Shown piece after piece: positions 21,077 through 30,926 of a stretch of DNA of 64,000 nucleotides. Both the position numbers and the translations under genes were made by a program. How positions within the stretch are numbered: the first letter of the stretch is position 1; each line of letters opens with the position of its first letter. Below the pieces are notes generated by a model. It was not told the DNA's origin. It did no database searches and was given only the letters and a program-made list of their open reading frames with translations. This DNA comes from Agarivorans aestuarii. Lineage in GTDB: Bacteria; Pseudomonadota; Gammaproteobacteria; Enterobacterales; Celerinatantimonadaceae. The stretch covers positions 3,497,501 through 3,561,500 of the forward strand of contig NZ_AP023033.1 of NCBI RefSeq assembly GCF_019670125.1, written 5' to 3'.

Positions 21077-21118
21077 TCCCGCGCCTATTTCGTCAAAAAC
21101 CGACGGATTATAGCTTGT

Positions 21119-22696
21119 TTAGTCCGCAGTTACAGCCCCGAAACTGCTTTTCAAGTGAGCTAATCTTATCCCCAAGCAAAATAGTAAAACCAAGTAGCTA
21201 ATCACGGCCGCTGCGACACAGATTAAAAGTTGCCAAACACTGTCTATCCACGACAACGCAAACCATTGTTCAGCAAGGGGAGAAAGCCACACAATGAGCC
21301 CCCCCATCAATGTCGATGCCACTAAAATTTTAACAATACATACCAAGGTAGGAGAGCCAAGTTTGTAAACACCTTGTTTGTGTAAACCGCGATAAAGCAG
21401 GCTGGCATTAAGCAACGCCGATAAAGCTGTGGCAATAGCTAAACCAATATAACCATAAGGAATCGCGAAGATAAGGTTAAAGCCCATGTTACTCGCCATG
21501 GCGATAATGCCAATTTTCACCGGCGTTTTAGTATCTTGGCGCGAGTAATACCCTGGCGCTAACACCTTCACTAGCATGAAGAACAACAAGCCACCGCTAT
21601 AAGCCATTAAGCTGTAGGAGGCGTTTAATACATCTTGTTGATCAAAGGCACCACGCATAAACAACACTTGTAAAATAGGCTGACCAAGTAAGGCCAAACC
21701 TACTGTGGCGGGTATGCCCAAAAAACACACCATGCGCACTGCCCAGTCCATGGTTTGCTGAAACTGCTGCGGGCTTTTATCAACATGACGCTGCGATAAG
21801 CTTGGCAAAATCACGGTTGCAATGGCGATGCCAAACAAACCTAGGGGAAACTCCAACAAGCGGTCGGAGTAGTACAGCCACGATATAGAGCCAGTGATTA
21901 GGAAACTGGCAATTAAGGTATCCAACAGCAAGTTTATTTGACTGACCGATACACCAAACAATGCAGGGATCATTAAGGTGCGAATTTTTACCACTCCAGG
22001 ATGTTTCCAGCCCCAGCTTGGCTTTTGCAACAACTTAAGCCTAAACAAGAAAGGTAATTGAAATAGAAACTGAATTAAGCCGCCGAAGAAAACTCCCATG
22101 GCCAAGCCAACCTCAGGTTGCTCTAGGTTTGGAGAAACAAATATCGCAAAACTAATCACTGCCACATTTAGCAATACAGGCGTGAATGCCGCCACGGCAA
22201 AACGACCAAATGCGTTAAGAATCGCGCCCGATAATCCGGTAAAGGTGACAAACCATAAATAGGGAAAGGTGATTTTAAGTAGGAAGGCCGACAGTTCAAA
22301 CTTAGCAGCATCGGGGCCGTCGTTTAACCACGATATAAACCACCCCGTACCAAATAGTGCTGCGATTAAAGGCGAACCAATAATGCCAAACAAGGTAACT
22401 ATGGTAACGGCTAAGCCCAGCGTACCGCTAACTTTGGCAATAAGCTCTCTTACTTCGTCTTCAGAACTCTTTTGCTTGTATTCGGTAAGTACCGGGACAA
22501 ATGCTTGGGCAAACGCGCCCTCGGCGAATAAGCGGCGCAAAAAGTTAGGAATTTTGTTGGCAAAGAAAAATACGTCGGCAGCAACACCCGCTCCCATTAA
22601 ATTAGCAATGACCACATCACGAGCCAAACCTAATATGCGGGAAATCAGGGTCATAGCGCTAACAATGGCGCCAGATTTTAACAAGGTTTTACTCAA
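21119..22696 (-). CDS. murJ: Lipid II flippase MurJ (MviN)
   Basis: A 525-residue polytopic MOP-superfamily membrane protein with about 14 hydrophobic helices. It flips lipid II to the periplasm for peptidoglycan synthesis. Diagnostic segments include SRILGLARDVVIANLMGAG near residue 20 and RRLFAEGAFAQAFVPVLTEY. It is the first gene of the operon and is divergent from rpsT. Confidence 0.95.
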   Translation of the reverse strand: MSKTLLKSGAIVSAMTLISRILGLARDVVIANLMGAGVAADVFFFANKIPNFLRRLFAEGAFAQAFVPVLTEYKQKSSEDEVRELIAKVSGTLGLAVTIVTLFGIIGSPLIAALFGTGWFISWLNDGPDAAKFELSAFLLKITFPYLWFVTFTGLSGAILNAFGRFAVAAFTPVLLNVAVISFAIFVSPNLEQPEVGLAMGVFFGGLIQFLFQLPFLFRLKLLQKPSWGWKHPGVVKIRTLMIPALFGVSVSQINLLLDTLIASFLITGSISWLYYSDRLLEFPLGLFGIAIATVILPSLSQRHVDKSPQQFQQTMDWAVRMVCFLGIPATVGLALLGQPILQVLFMRGAFDQQDVLNASYSLMAYSGGLLFFMLVKVLAPGYYSRQDTKTPVKIGIIAMASNMGFNLIFAIPYGYIGLAIATALSALLNASLLYRGLHKQGVYKLGSPTLVCIVKILVASTLMGGLIVWLSPLAEQWFALSWIDSVWQLLICVAAAVISYLVLLFCLGIRLAHLKSSFGAVTAD

Positions 22697-22857
22697 TGCA
22701 CTGTCCTGTTGCTAATTTACACAAATTCCTCTGCCCTAACATTAAAAATGCTGGTAGAATCGCGGCACAGTTTAACCGCCTATAAAGATCGATGCTACGG
22801 TCATGACGTTTAGTTAGGTTTTCCTTGCTTTGATATTTATACTTGGTTAAAAATTGT

Positions 22858-22886
22858 TTGACATGAACATGAAAAACGGGCATATT
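22858..22886 (+). promoter_or_regulatory. Candidate sigma-70 promoter of rpsT
   Basis: A perfect -35 TTGACA (22858-22863), 17-bp spacer and -10 CATATT (22881-22886). Transcription would begin about 40 bp before the TTG start. Confidence 0.5.
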
Positions 22887-22934
22887 CCACGGCCTTAAAA
22901 TTCATAATTCCAAGACAAAGTTCAGGAGTTACAC

Positions 22935-23195
22935 TTGGCTAATATTAAGTCAGCTAAAAAACGCGCTATCCAAGCTGAAAAGCGTCGTCAACATAACGCT
23001 AGCCGTCGCTCTATGATGCGCACTAATTTGAAAAAAGTTATTGCAGCTATCGAAGCAGGCGATAAAGAAGCAGCTACAGCAGCATACCAAGCCGCTCAAC
23101 CAATTTTAGACCGTTACGCGTCTAAAGGTTTGATCAGCAAAAACAAAGCAGCTCGTCATAAGAGCCGCATTGTTGCTAAAATCAACGCACTTTAA
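22935..23195 (+). CDS. rpsT: 30S ribosomal protein S20
   Basis: An 86-residue basic helical protein ([20 protein letters not shown]) that binds 16S rRNA. The start codon is TTG at 22935, with AGGAG at 22924-22928. The E. coli rpsT gene also starts with UUG, and there the weak start takes part in autogenous control; the same arrangement here suggests the same control. A strong terminator follows at 23211-23239. Confidence 0.96.
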   Translation: MANIKSAKKRAIQAEKRRQHNASRRSMMRTNLKKVIAAIEAGDKEAATAAYQAAQPILDRYASKGLISKNKAARHKSRIVAKINAL

Positions 23196-23210
23196 TTTAA
23201 AGCGCTTGAT

Positions 23211-23239
23211 AAAAAAAACCGGCCTTAGCCGGTTTTTTT
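23211..23239. terminator. Intrinsic terminator after rpsT
   Basis: AAAAAACCGGC, 3-nt loop, GCCGGTTTTTT. It also faces the convergent hlyU-like gene and can serve both directions. Confidence 0.9.
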
Positions 23240-23260
23240 ATATCTGCAGTTTAGTGTGGG

Positions 23261-23554
23261 TTACTTGCAATACAGCTCGTGGAGCTGCCCTAGCACTGCT
23301 TTAGCCTCATCACTGGCTATTGAGTAGTAAATGGTTTGAGACTCCTTACGAGTGCTTACAAGCTGATCTTTTCGCAACCATGCCAAATGTTGAGACAAAG
23401 CAGACTGACTTAAGGTTACCTTTTGATTCAGCTCGCCTACTGTTAACTCTCCTTCTACCAAGTGGCATAAAATCATTAAACGGCTTTCATTGGCTAGAGC
23501 CTTTAACAACTTTAATGCTGGTTCGGCATTTTTTTGCATGTCTTGAATATTCAT
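23261..23554 (-). CDS. ArsR-family winged-helix regulator, HlyU-like
   Basis: 97 residues with a winged helix-turn-helix: LTVGELNQKVTLSQSALSQH is the recognition region, followed by the wing KESQTIYYSI. The match is closest, from memory, to Vibrio HlyU and to BigR/YgaV proteins, which sense thiol oxidation, sulphide or persulphide rather than metals. Cys30 (LMILCHL) and Cys96 (LYCK) sit where the redox Cys pair of HlyU and BigR lies. No obvious target operon is adjacent, so the regulated genes are unknown. Confidence 0.8.
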   Translation of the reverse strand: MNIQDMQKNAEPALKLLKALANESRLMILCHLVEGELTVGELNQKVTLSQSALSQHLAWLRKDQLVSTRKESQTIYYSIASDEAKAVLGQLHELYCK

Positions 23555-23646
23555 CTTTCTACCTACTAACTCGCTTAGGCCAAACTATACGTGAATTGGC
23601 TATAGCTCGCTAGGCTAATGCGTAGGGTTTGGCTTTTAGCATAAGC

Positions 23647-23673
23647 AAAAAAAAGCCGCTGTTAAGCGGCTTT
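23647..23673 (-). terminator. Intrinsic terminator of the secreted GH gene
   Basis: On the minus strand AAAGCCGCT, loop TAAC, AGCGGCTTT is followed by a run of T. It lies just downstream of the 1416-residue CDS. Confidence 0.85.
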
Positions 23674-23693
23674 AACTGAGCTAAAGCAATACT

Positions 23694-26600
23694 TTACTGA
23701 GCAATAATTCGATATTGCAAAGTCGCATCGTTTACTTCAACAACATAGCTTCCAACAATACCAGTGAAAATATCACCACCGGTTTGCTCCAAAATGCCAT
23801 CATTATTGTTGTCACCATAGTTAGTAGACCAATCACCGTTTAGATCAAACTTAAAACGCTGATTATCCTGACCATCAAAGTCTACGTTAACTTGCCAAGT
23901 ATTGTTTGCCACTAATGACATCGCCGAGGTCAGCCAAGCGTTGGCAGTACCGCGGAAATATAGTTGCTCGAAGTTACTGGTGAAATTAGCGTTAGGGTCA
24001 ATGACCTCAACCACCACTGATGCCTGAGCTGTTTTACCGCCATCGTCAGTAACGGTTAAACTGATACTGTGCGAACCCGCAGTATTATAGGTAACGGTGG
24101 TGGTTTCGCTGGTATCACCATTGCTCCACAAATAGCTGGCAATAACACCATCGCTGTCACTTGAACCTGCGGCACTATAGGTAATGCTTTGGCCAATATC
24201 GACTTGGGTTGCCGACGCACCAATTATCGCGCTTGGCGCTTGGTTAGCGTTAAGCTCGGCAATGCTGTAAGCCAAGGTTTGGTCATTCACTTCTATTAAG
24301 TAAGAACCCACCACATCGGTAAAGATATCCCCACCGGTTTGCTCTAACACACCATCACTATTGGTATCACCGTAGTTCTGGGTCCAATCACCATTAACAT
24401 CTAACTTAAAGCGTTGCTCAGCTTGGCCGTCAAAATCAATCACAACTTGCCAAGTATTATCCGCCACTAAGTCCATAGCTGTTGTTGCCCAACCATTGGC
24501 TGTGCCACGGAAATAAAGCTGATTGAAGTTCTTAGCTTTCTCATCACTTTCAACACTTAACACGGCTTCTGCTGTTGCAGTTGCGCCTTCGTTGTCGGTT
24601 ACCGTTAAGCTAATAGTTTGGCTGGCATTCACAACCACCGAAATAGAGCTGGTAGTTTCACCCGTGCTCCACAAGTAACTGGCAATAGAGCCGTCTTCAT
24701 CACTTGAGCCTGCACCATCTAAAGTGACAGTAGTACCTGCTGCAACAGTTTGATTAGCAGGAGAAATACTGGCTACCGGGGCTTTATTTGGAATAAGCGT
24801 TAAGGTTACCGAGCTAGTAGCTGTTTTTCCTTGGTTGTCGGTAACGGTTAAACTAACTGTTTGTGTATCATTAACAGTTACAGAGATCGACTCAGTAGAT
24901 TCGCCGGTACTCCAGCTGTAGCTAGCAATACTGCCATCAACATCACTGGAGCCAGCACCACTTAAGGTAACCACCGTGCCTTTTGCCACCGATTGACTAG
25001 CAGGGCTAATAGCAGCAATAGGTGCGCTATTGCCGTCTAGGCCATCGGGAATCCCAGCGGCAATTGCGCCACCAGCTACGTTCCAGTCACCTTCGTCAAC
25101 TTGATAGTTCTGACCACCATTATTATCCCATGCACCACTACAGTCATTGGTTACAAACTCTAGCTGGTTATCATCTTCTAATTCAATGGTTAAGCTATAC
25201 CAGTTATCTTCCAAGCTTTGCATTGGCTCGCCTGGTGCTGTCGTCCAAGTCACTGCTCCATCAACGGTGTAGTGCAAACAAACCTGCCCCCAACCATTAG
25301 CATCTTGGTAGTACACAGTACTCAGCTTTTCTTCACCAAGAATACTGTAGGTAACACTAGTCATGGATTCTTGACCGATACTATCTGTAACCGTTACGAA
25401 TATCGTTTGACGCTCATTAATAGTCGCCGTAATGCTCGAAGAAGTTTCACCGGTACTCCACTTATAGCTAGCAATTGGACCTTCTACGTCAGTAGAACCT
25501 GCCGCACTAAGTGTGACTTGAGTGCCACGCTCTACACGACCGCCGTCTGAATCAATCACAGCCACAGGTTTATAGTCATCTGGAATTTTGGTAAAGAACA
25601 TGGCTTCACCAGCAATAGCACCATTTACATCTTCAACAGTTTTACCGCCAACGCTACTGAACTGACCTGCACCAACATACACTTGCTGAATTTCAGAACG
25701 GGTTACGTTGCCTTTAGCGTCAGTTGCTTCAATGTAGTAATCCAGCAATTGCTCTTGGTATTGGTCAATGTAAGTGAAGTACATGTTGCCAATTTTCTCA
25801 GCGGGTACTACTTCAAACATTTCTTTACCAGAAGGCTGCCAATCTACACCGTTCATGTCGGCGCTTAAATCACGCTCGTGCATTTCAAAGCTCTGCCATT
25901 CACCAACCCGAGATGGGTCTACGTTAGGGTCGCTAGCATGCGCACTTGGGTCGTAAAGCTTAAAAGTTTTATCGGTGGCGGTAGCCCACTTATCTTTGTG
26001 AACACGCACTTTAACTTTTATGTCTTGAATACCACTTACGTCAAAACCATAAGTGTAAATAGCAAACTCTGTATCGGCATATATAGTTGCCCAACCTTCC
26101 GCCTTACTTGAGTTAGCACTACCTGGGTTATAGGGGTAGCGTTGTGGCCACCAAATTGACGGGCCAGTTTGATCTTGGGCTTTATTCGCTTCAACATAAG
26201 GCGTGGTAAAGTGCAGAGATTGGTTAAACGAGATAGTAGGTTTTACCCCATCATCCACGTTCTCATCATAGTAACCAAAGCCTGAATCGATTGAAGCCAT
26301 TAAGAAGTACCACCCCAACTCAGCTGGGTTTGCACCGCCGGCGTAGTTATTACCTGCATCACCTTTAACCGGGTAAGACATCATCCAAGGGTTAAGCTGG
26401 TTGCCTGGGTAAGTCACTTCGTTATCGCGAGCGGTAGACGGGCTCCAATAGTTAGGATTATTATCTAACCAAATTTGCTCTGCGGTTTTGGCATAGTTTT
26501 CAGCCGCTTGCAGCAAAGCAAAGTTACGCTCAAGATAATGGTAACCTAACTCTAGCGATACCATGTGCTCACGAGTGGCCGCAAAATCGGTGCCGTTCAC

Positions 26601-27944
26601 CGTATTAAAGTCGGCCATTTGACCGCGCCATACACCCATTGGTATATGCCAGTGATACCAAGTTGGATCGGCAGACGAATCGCGTGTATCAATCCAAGAA
26701 CCGTCTTGTACGTGCACAATGTCATCTGCAGGAATTGGGTAAGCTTTTAGATATTCATCAACCCCCATACCTCGAACCGAACCATCAGCATAAGTCACGT
26801 TGCCAGAGTTAGCCCAAGTGCCACCATCACCAGCACGGCCAGATGAGTTATCACCATCGTGCGCAATAGTGAAGTACTGAGTTCTGCCAAGCGATGCAGC
26901 ATCACCTTCAAAGGCTTTAAGCACATCAGCAGTTACCGAGCCTTGGTAGCCCTCTTCCCAAGAACTAGCTTGCTCTACGGGAATACCTGCGACTTTATGT
27001 TGCTCACCCGTATTAGGATCTACGTATTGAACCCAGTGAGGAATTGAGGCAAAAGGGAACTTGTTGTAGGTTGTTTGCTGCTCATTAAACATGTGCAGCT
27101 CTGTCCAAGCACCAATATCACTTACGTTTTGTAAGTCGGCACGGTTAGGTGGAGAGATTAAGGTATCTTTACCGGGATCATTTAGGTAAGGGTAGTCACG
27201 TAATGTACGAGAGTAATGCACGTTACCTAATACAGACCATTCAATGCCCAACTTGGTTAACACTGGAATAATCCGCTCAGAAAAACCTAGCTCTGTGGGG
27301 AAAAAACCTTTAGATGATTTAAACGAATCTCCAAGGAAGTAATCCTGCGCTAAAGTAACGTTTTGGTAGATCAAATCTTTTAAGAAGTAGTCGTTACCCA
27401 CCAATGGCCCCATGGTGTGGTGACCAGAAAAGTGGATGGTATCTAGAGCATTATAACCACCACTGGTTTTTGTACCGTTTTGGGTATCGCGCCAATAAGC
27501 GCCCCAACCGGCATTGTAGCCATCAAGGTTCCCTAACTCGGCAAAGCTTTGCACATTGTTAATCACCGACGCCGACATAGTGACATGCGTCTGGCTCTGC
27601 GGGTGGTTACCGTTGTTATTATTAGCGGTATCCATTGGCCAGCTTAGGTAGGCACCTTTTTTGGCATGATGCTGATAATAAGATACCAAGTCATCATGCG
27701 GCATGGGCGCACCGCTGCCAGGGATATAAAATGTATAATTTGCTGGGGGGTTATTCTTAAGGTTAATAACTTGGCCGTCGTAGGTATAACGAATTGGATC
27801 ACCTACGGCTAGACCTTCGTATTGGCTTACATCGTAGTAAGGCCAAAAATTTGGCATGTGATTGTGATAAATATGGGTTGCCGCAATTTCCGCTTGCGCA
27901 GAGATCGACGCAGCCACCATACTTAAGGCGAACACCTTTTTCAT
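23694..27944 (-). CDS. Large secreted GH57/GH119-like glycoside hydrolase with PKD and starch-binding-type modules
   Basis: 1416 residues from the ATG at 27944 (SD GGAAG), which opens a signal peptide ending ISAQA; an earlier in-frame start at 27977 is unlikely. The catalytic region (about 20-770) starts with HIYHNHMPNFWPYYD and has GFFPTELGFSERI, whose Glu fits the GH57/GH119 nucleophile, and IAHDGDNSSGR as a candidate acid/base. Then follow PKD (about 795-870), a CBM25/26-like module with YYQDANGWGQVCLHY (about 875-970), PKD, PKD, a 92-residue LYFRGTANGW module, PKD, and a second copy of that module at the C-terminus. This implies an extracellular alpha-glucan (starch/glycogen) degrader. 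The exact GH family is not settled by eye. It is monocistronic with its own terminator. Confidence 0.75.
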   Translation of the reverse strand: MKKVFALSMVAASISAQAEIAATHIYHNHMPNFWPYYDVSQYEGLAVGDPIRYTYDGQVINLKNNPPANYTFYIPGSGAPMPHDDLVSYYQHHAKKGAYLSWPMDTANNNNGNHPQSQTHVTMSASVINNVQSFAELGNLDGYNAGWGAYWRDTQNGTKTSGGYNALDTIHFSGHHTMGPLVGNDYFLKDLIYQNVTLAQDYFLGDSFKSSKGFFPTELGFSERIIPVLTKLGIEWSVLGNVHYSRTLRDYPYLNDPGKDTLISPPNRADLQNVSDIGAWTELHMFNEQQTTYNKFPFASIPHWVQYVDPNTGEQHKVAGIPVEQASSWEEGYQGSVTADVLKAFEGDAASLGRTQYFTIAHDGDNSSGRAGDGGTWANSGNVTYADGSVRGMGVDEYLKAYPIPADDIVHVQDGSWIDTRDSSADPTWYHWHIPMGVWRGQMADFNTVNGTDFAATREHMVSLELGYHYLERNFALLQAAENYAKTAEQIWLDNNPNYWSPSTARDNEVTYPGNQLNPWMMSYPVKGDAGNNYAGGANPAELGWYFLMASIDSGFGYYDENVDDGVKPTISFNQSLHFTTPYVEANKAQDQTGPSIWWPQRYPYNPGSANSSKAEGWATIYADTEFAIYTYGFDVSGIQDIKVKVRVHKDKWATATDKTFKLYDPSAHASDPNVDPSRVGEWQSFEMHERDLSADMNGVDWQPSGKEMFEVVPAEKIGNMYFTYIDQYQEQLLDYYIEATDAKGNVTRSEIQQVYVGAGQFSSVGGKTVEDVNGAIAGEAMFFTKIPDDYKPVAVIDSDGGRVERGTQVTLSAAGSTDVEGPIASYKWSTGETSSSITATINERQTIFVTVTDSIGQESMTSVTYSILGEEKLSTVYYQDANGWGQVCLHYTVDGAVTWTTAPGEPMQSLEDNWYSLTIELEDDNQLEFVTNDCSGAWDNNGGQNYQVDEGDWNVAGGAIAAGIPDGLDGNSAPIAAISPASQSVAKGTVVTLSGAGSSDVDGSIASYSWSTGESTESISVTVNDTQTVSLTVTDNQGKTATSSVTLTLIPNKAPVASISPANQTVAAGTTVTLDGAGSSDEDGSIASYLWSTGETTSSISVVVNASQTISLTVTDNEGATATAEAVLSVESDEKAKNFNQLYFRGTANGWATTAMDLVADNTWQVVIDFDGQAEQRFKLDVNGDWTQNYGDTNSDGVLEQTGGDIFTDVVGSYLIEVNDQTLAYSIAELNANQAPSAIIGASATQVDIGQSITYSAAGSSDSDGVIASYLWSNGDTSETTTVTYNTAGSHSISLTVTDDGGKTAQASVVVEVIDPNANFTSNFEQLYFRGTANAWLTSAMSLVANNTWQVNVDFDGQDNQRFKFDLNGDWSTNYGDNNNDGILEQTGGDIFTGIVGSYVVEVNDATLQYRIIAQ
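23697..23972 (-). repeat. C-terminal 92-residue carbohydrate-binding-like module, copy 2
   Basis: Residues from FEQLYFRGTANAWLTS to the C-terminus. They are highly similar to the segment at 24252-24527: same length, with identical blocks such as GTAN.W, NNTWQV/DNTWQV, NYGD and LEQTGGDIFT. Probably a tandem domain duplication split by a PKD domain. Confidence 0.8.
24252..24527 (-). repeat. 92-residue carbohydrate-binding-like module, copy 1
   Basis: Begins FNQLYFRGTANGWATT. It pairs with the copy at 23697-23972, with a PKD domain of about 80 residues between them. The family is not named with certainty; the fold may be an immunoglobulin-like starch-binding type. Confidence 0.8.
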
Positions 27945-28082
27945 GATTGCTTCCTTTCCCGCACTCGTAGCTCTCAAGCCACTAATACGCTTTACTCGCT
28001 GATAAAAATGCAGAAGCCAAACATGGGAAGTTTAGTGTTAACCGTATTTATATTGCCCTACTACCGTTTGTTTCTGCGCTAA

Positions 28083-28098
28083 GATGCTAAATAGCATC
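28083..28098. promoter_or_regulatory. Perfect inverted repeat, candidate operator
   Basis: GATGCTA-AA-TAGCATC, about 140 bp upstream of the GH start. The size and symmetry suit a dimeric repressor or activator site. The binding protein is unknown. Confidence 0.3.
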
Positions 28099-28212
28099 AC
28101 TCGCCAAACACAGTTGAGATGGTCTGGTTTAGCGAGGCTTCTGTACAACAGCTCGATGAAAGGATGCTTATTTTTGCTACCGCGACAAAGAGTTACCAGA
28201 AACATTCTTGCA

Positions 28213-28230
28213 GGTTAGTACTTGCTAACC
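28213..28230. promoter_or_regulatory. Inverted repeat, candidate operator
   Basis: GGTTAG-TACTTG-CTAACC, perfect 6-bp arms, about 270 bp upstream of the GH start. No known consensus was recognised. Confidence 0.25.
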
Positions 28231-28501
28231 CTTATAATTATTTTACCTGCTGAACTTGAATTTTATTTTTTATATTTGCTCAAGCTTAGAAGGATATTCT
28301 GTAGTCTATGTCACCTAGCGTAGCGCTAAGCCGATGAATAATTAAGCAAGCTCGGCGTTAAACATGCGTTACTTCAAACTAATAGCCTGGTCGAACCGTT
28401 TTATTTGATATTAATCACAATAAGAATGTAATTTGATGGGGGAATATAAAAGCCAAGTTTAATAGTTAAATATTATGAATATAACTCGCTTGGCTTAGTG
28501 C

Positions 28502-29440
28502 TTATTTTGAGCTGAAGTTTAGAATGGCATCAACGTTTTGTAGCTGCTGCTCTCCCGAAAACAGGGGAGAAAAGTCGCTGTTACATAGCTGTTTAACCGA
28601 GGGGTGTTGAATCATACGCTCAGCGAATAATACGTGATACTCCTCGCTTAAGTCATGAGTAACACCGAGCAAACGGGTATTAGGGTTAGCCAAGATCTCT
28701 TCGGTATAAATGGCTGGTGCAACAAAAATACCATCGGTATACGCGCCAAATGCCTTCATTAATGCAGCATCGTCAAATTCGCCCAAAACCGAGACCTTTA
28801 AACCCAGTTCATCAAACCAGGTCCAAAGCTTTCTTCCTAAGGAGCTACGTCGCCCCGGAAGTAACAAACTGCGTTGCTCTAAACAGGCGGGAAATGGCAG
28901 CAAAGACATTGGTTCGTTAGCAAAGAATGCAATCCCACTCTCACCCAGTTTTTTGCTAAGTACGCCATCTTGTTGCGCGTTGTCTAAGCCGCAATCAGAC
29001 AAAATCATATCAAGTTTGTGCTCGGCCAATTGTGATAACAACAGCTCGTGAGTTGACTCAACACAACGCAAACGAATATTGCCATCAGGTGGAACTGCCG
29101 ATAATAAAATACGGCTGGCTAAGCGCTTAGATAAAGCATCGGCCACGCCCACCTCAAACAATAACTTTTCTTGCTGAGAGTAATTAACAATATCTAACAT
29201 CTCATAGCTAAGGCTAAACATGCGGTCTGCATATTTGTAGACCAATTGACCCAATTCGGTAGGGGTAATTTTGGGGCCACGACGAATAAACAACTCGCCG
29301 CCCAAACGCTGCTCTAGCTGCTTAATTTGTCCAGTAACGGTTTGTGGAGTAAGAAACAGTGCTTCTGCCGCTGCGGTAACAGATCCGCGTTTATAGGTCA
29401 TCCAGAAGTAGTAAAGATGGTTGTAATTTAAGTGTGACAT
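28502..29440 (-). CDS. nhaR: LysR-family activator NhaR
   Basis: A 312-residue LysR regulator that activates nhaA in response to sodium in E. coli. The N-terminal winged HTH ([20 protein letters not shown], then [20 protein letters not shown]) is very typical of NhaR. The C-terminal effector domain covers about 90-300. It is 65 bp downstream of nhaA in the same direction, with a hairpin between them (29454-29476). Confidence 0.93.
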   Translation of the reverse strand: MSHLNYNHLYYFWMTYKRGSVTAAAEALFLTPQTVTGQIKQLEQRLGGELFIRRGPKITPTELGQLVYKYADRMFSLSYEMLDIVNYSQQEKLLFEVGVADALSKRLASRILLSAVPPDGNIRLRCVESTHELLLSQLAEHKLDMILSDCGLDNAQQDGVLSKKLGESGIAFFANEPMSLLPFPACLEQRSLLLPGRRSSLGRKLWTWFDELGLKVSVLGEFDDAALMKAFGAYTDGIFVAPAIYTEEILANPNTRLLGVTHDLSEEYHVLFAERMIQHPSVKQLCNSDFSPLFSGEQQLQNVDAILNFSSK

Positions 29441-29453
29441 GCCTTACCTAATA

Positions 29454-29476
29454 GCAAACCCCTTAACGGGGTTTGC
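29454..29476 (-). terminator. Intercistronic hairpin between nhaA and nhaR
   Basis: GCAAACCCC and GGGGTTTGC form a perfect 9-bp stem with a 5-nt loop. No long T-run follows on the minus strand, so it may be a partial terminator or an mRNA-stabilising structure that sets nhaR below nhaA. Confidence 0.5.
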
Positions 29477-29505
29477 TTAAACAGGGTACAGCCTTCACTT
29501 ATTAA

Positions 29506-30729
29506 CTACACAGAAGACGTACTCAATGTATTGGTTTTGCCTTGCTCTTGCTCGGCAATTTTGGCGGCTTCTTCACGGGTAGACCAATGAAGTAAACCAT
29601 AGCCAATTAGGGCTGCAGTTACCGACCCCGCCAATATAGCTAATCGCGACAAGCCTATCAAATCAGTTTGCCCAGCAAAGGCTAAAGACGAAATGAAAAT
29701 AGACATAGTGAAACCAATACCACAGAGCATTGAAGTGGCCAACAATTGCATATTATTGGAACCTTCAGGCAGTTTCGCCCAACCCGCTCTAATCGCCAAA
29801 CGGCTACAGGTATAAATACCCAATGGCTTACCTACTAACAAACCTAGAATTACACCCAGTGCTAACGGGCTCTGGAAGCTTTCTAAGCTAATACCTTCTA
29901 ATGGAACACCAGCGTTGGCAAAAGCGAATACTGGAACAATGAAAAAACTAGATGCTGGATGTAAAGCATGCTCTAGTTTCTTCAATGGAGAACCGCCAGA
30001 GTTTGCCCTAATTGGTATCATAAAGCCGACAATAACACCCGCTAAAGTAGCATGAACACCAGACTTAAGCACCGCAACCCAAAGCACTAAACCAAGCAGC
30101 ATATAAGCGCTTAACCCACTATGACCACGGCGATTGAGTAGCCAGAGTCCTGCGGTAGCAGCCACTGCCCAAACTAGCGGCATAATCGCGACTTCACTGG
30201 TGTAGAACAAGGCGATAACAACAATAACGCCTAGGTCATCGGCAATAGCAAGTGCGAGCAAGAATACTTTTAAACTAGCCGGTACCCGTTTACCTAATAA
30301 GGCCATTACACCTAAAGCAAAGGCAATATCGGTTGCCGCTGGAATAGCCCAACCTTTGGCTAATTCGGCATCACCCATGTTAAATAATAGATAAACAGCG
30401 GCAGGTACAACCATACCACCCACTGCAGCCACTACCGGTAATAGGGCACGTTCTTTAGAAGATAACGCACCTTCTACTAACTCGCGTTTAACTTCCAAGC
30501 CAATGACTAAGAAGAATATGGCCATTAAGCCATCGTTAATCCAAAGCAATAAGGGCTTATTAATATCTAGCTCCGCGATACGAACTTGGAAAGGCGTATC
30601 GAGAAAAGCAAAATAGGCAGGTGATAGCAAATTACTGTTTGCCATAAACATGGCTACCACAGCGGCAAGCATAAGTAAGATACCGCCAGCAGCTTCCATT
30701 CTTAAGAAACGTTCAAGAAATGATTTCAT
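29506..30729 (-). CDS. nhaA: Na+/H+ antiporter NhaA
   Basis: A 407-residue inner-membrane antiporter with about 12 helices. It exports sodium in exchange for two protons and is important in sea water. The tandem Asp pair of the transport site is present in [18 protein letters not shown], and [13 protein letters not shown] lies in the unwound-helix region. It is upstream of nhaR in the same direction. Confidence 0.95.
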   Translation of the reverse strand: MKSFLERFLRMEAAGGILLMLAAVVAMFMANSNLLSPAYFAFLDTPFQVRIAELDINKPLLLWINDGLMAIFFLVIGLEVKRELVEGALSSKERALLPVVAAVGGMVVPAAVYLLFNMGDAELAKGWAIPAATDIAFALGVMALLGKRVPASLKVFLLALAIADDLGVIVVIALFYTSEVAIMPLVWAVAATAGLWLLNRRGHSGLSAYMLLGLVLWVAVLKSGVHATLAGVIVGFMIPIRANSGGSPLKKLEHALHPASSFFIVPVFAFANAGVPLEGISLESFQSPLALGVILGLLVGKPLGIYTCSRLAIRAGWAKLPEGSNNMQLLATSMLCGIGFTMSIFISSLAFAGQTDLIGLSRLAILAGSVTAALIGYGLLHWSTREEAAKIAEQEQGKTNTLSTSSV

Positions 30730-30926
30730 AACAGCTCACTGAGAAAAATTAAGCCATTATTTTACTGAGTAGGAATTTAAAACATATTCACTTGTAATTG
30801 CGCTTACCATCGGAAAAACCGAATATAAGTAAAATATACAAAGGTTTGAATATTAGATAATACAAATAGAAGGAAAGGGGAAGTAACCCGACCAAGTACC
30901 GTAGCACTCGGCAAGTTTACAATGCT

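Larger units (their letters stand above)
27945..28501. other. Intergenic region upstream of the secreted GH gene
   Basis: 557 bp between the GH start (minus) and the nhaR stop (minus). It contains two perfect inverted repeats (28083-28098 and 28213-28230) that could be operators for the GH gene. A long-loop repeat (AGCCAAG at 28452-28458 with CTTGGCT at 28490-28496) follows nhaR. No ORF or RNA gene is evident. Confidence 0.5.

Noticed and set aside
22689-22883. 64-codon minus-strand frame upstream of murJ
   Set aside because: It lies in the murJ/rpsT divergent promoter region, overlaps the candidate rpsT promoter and has no convincing SD or homology.
25022-27047. Many short frames antisense to the secreted GH gene
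   Set aside because: Shadow frames; the sense gene is continuous with signal peptide and domains.
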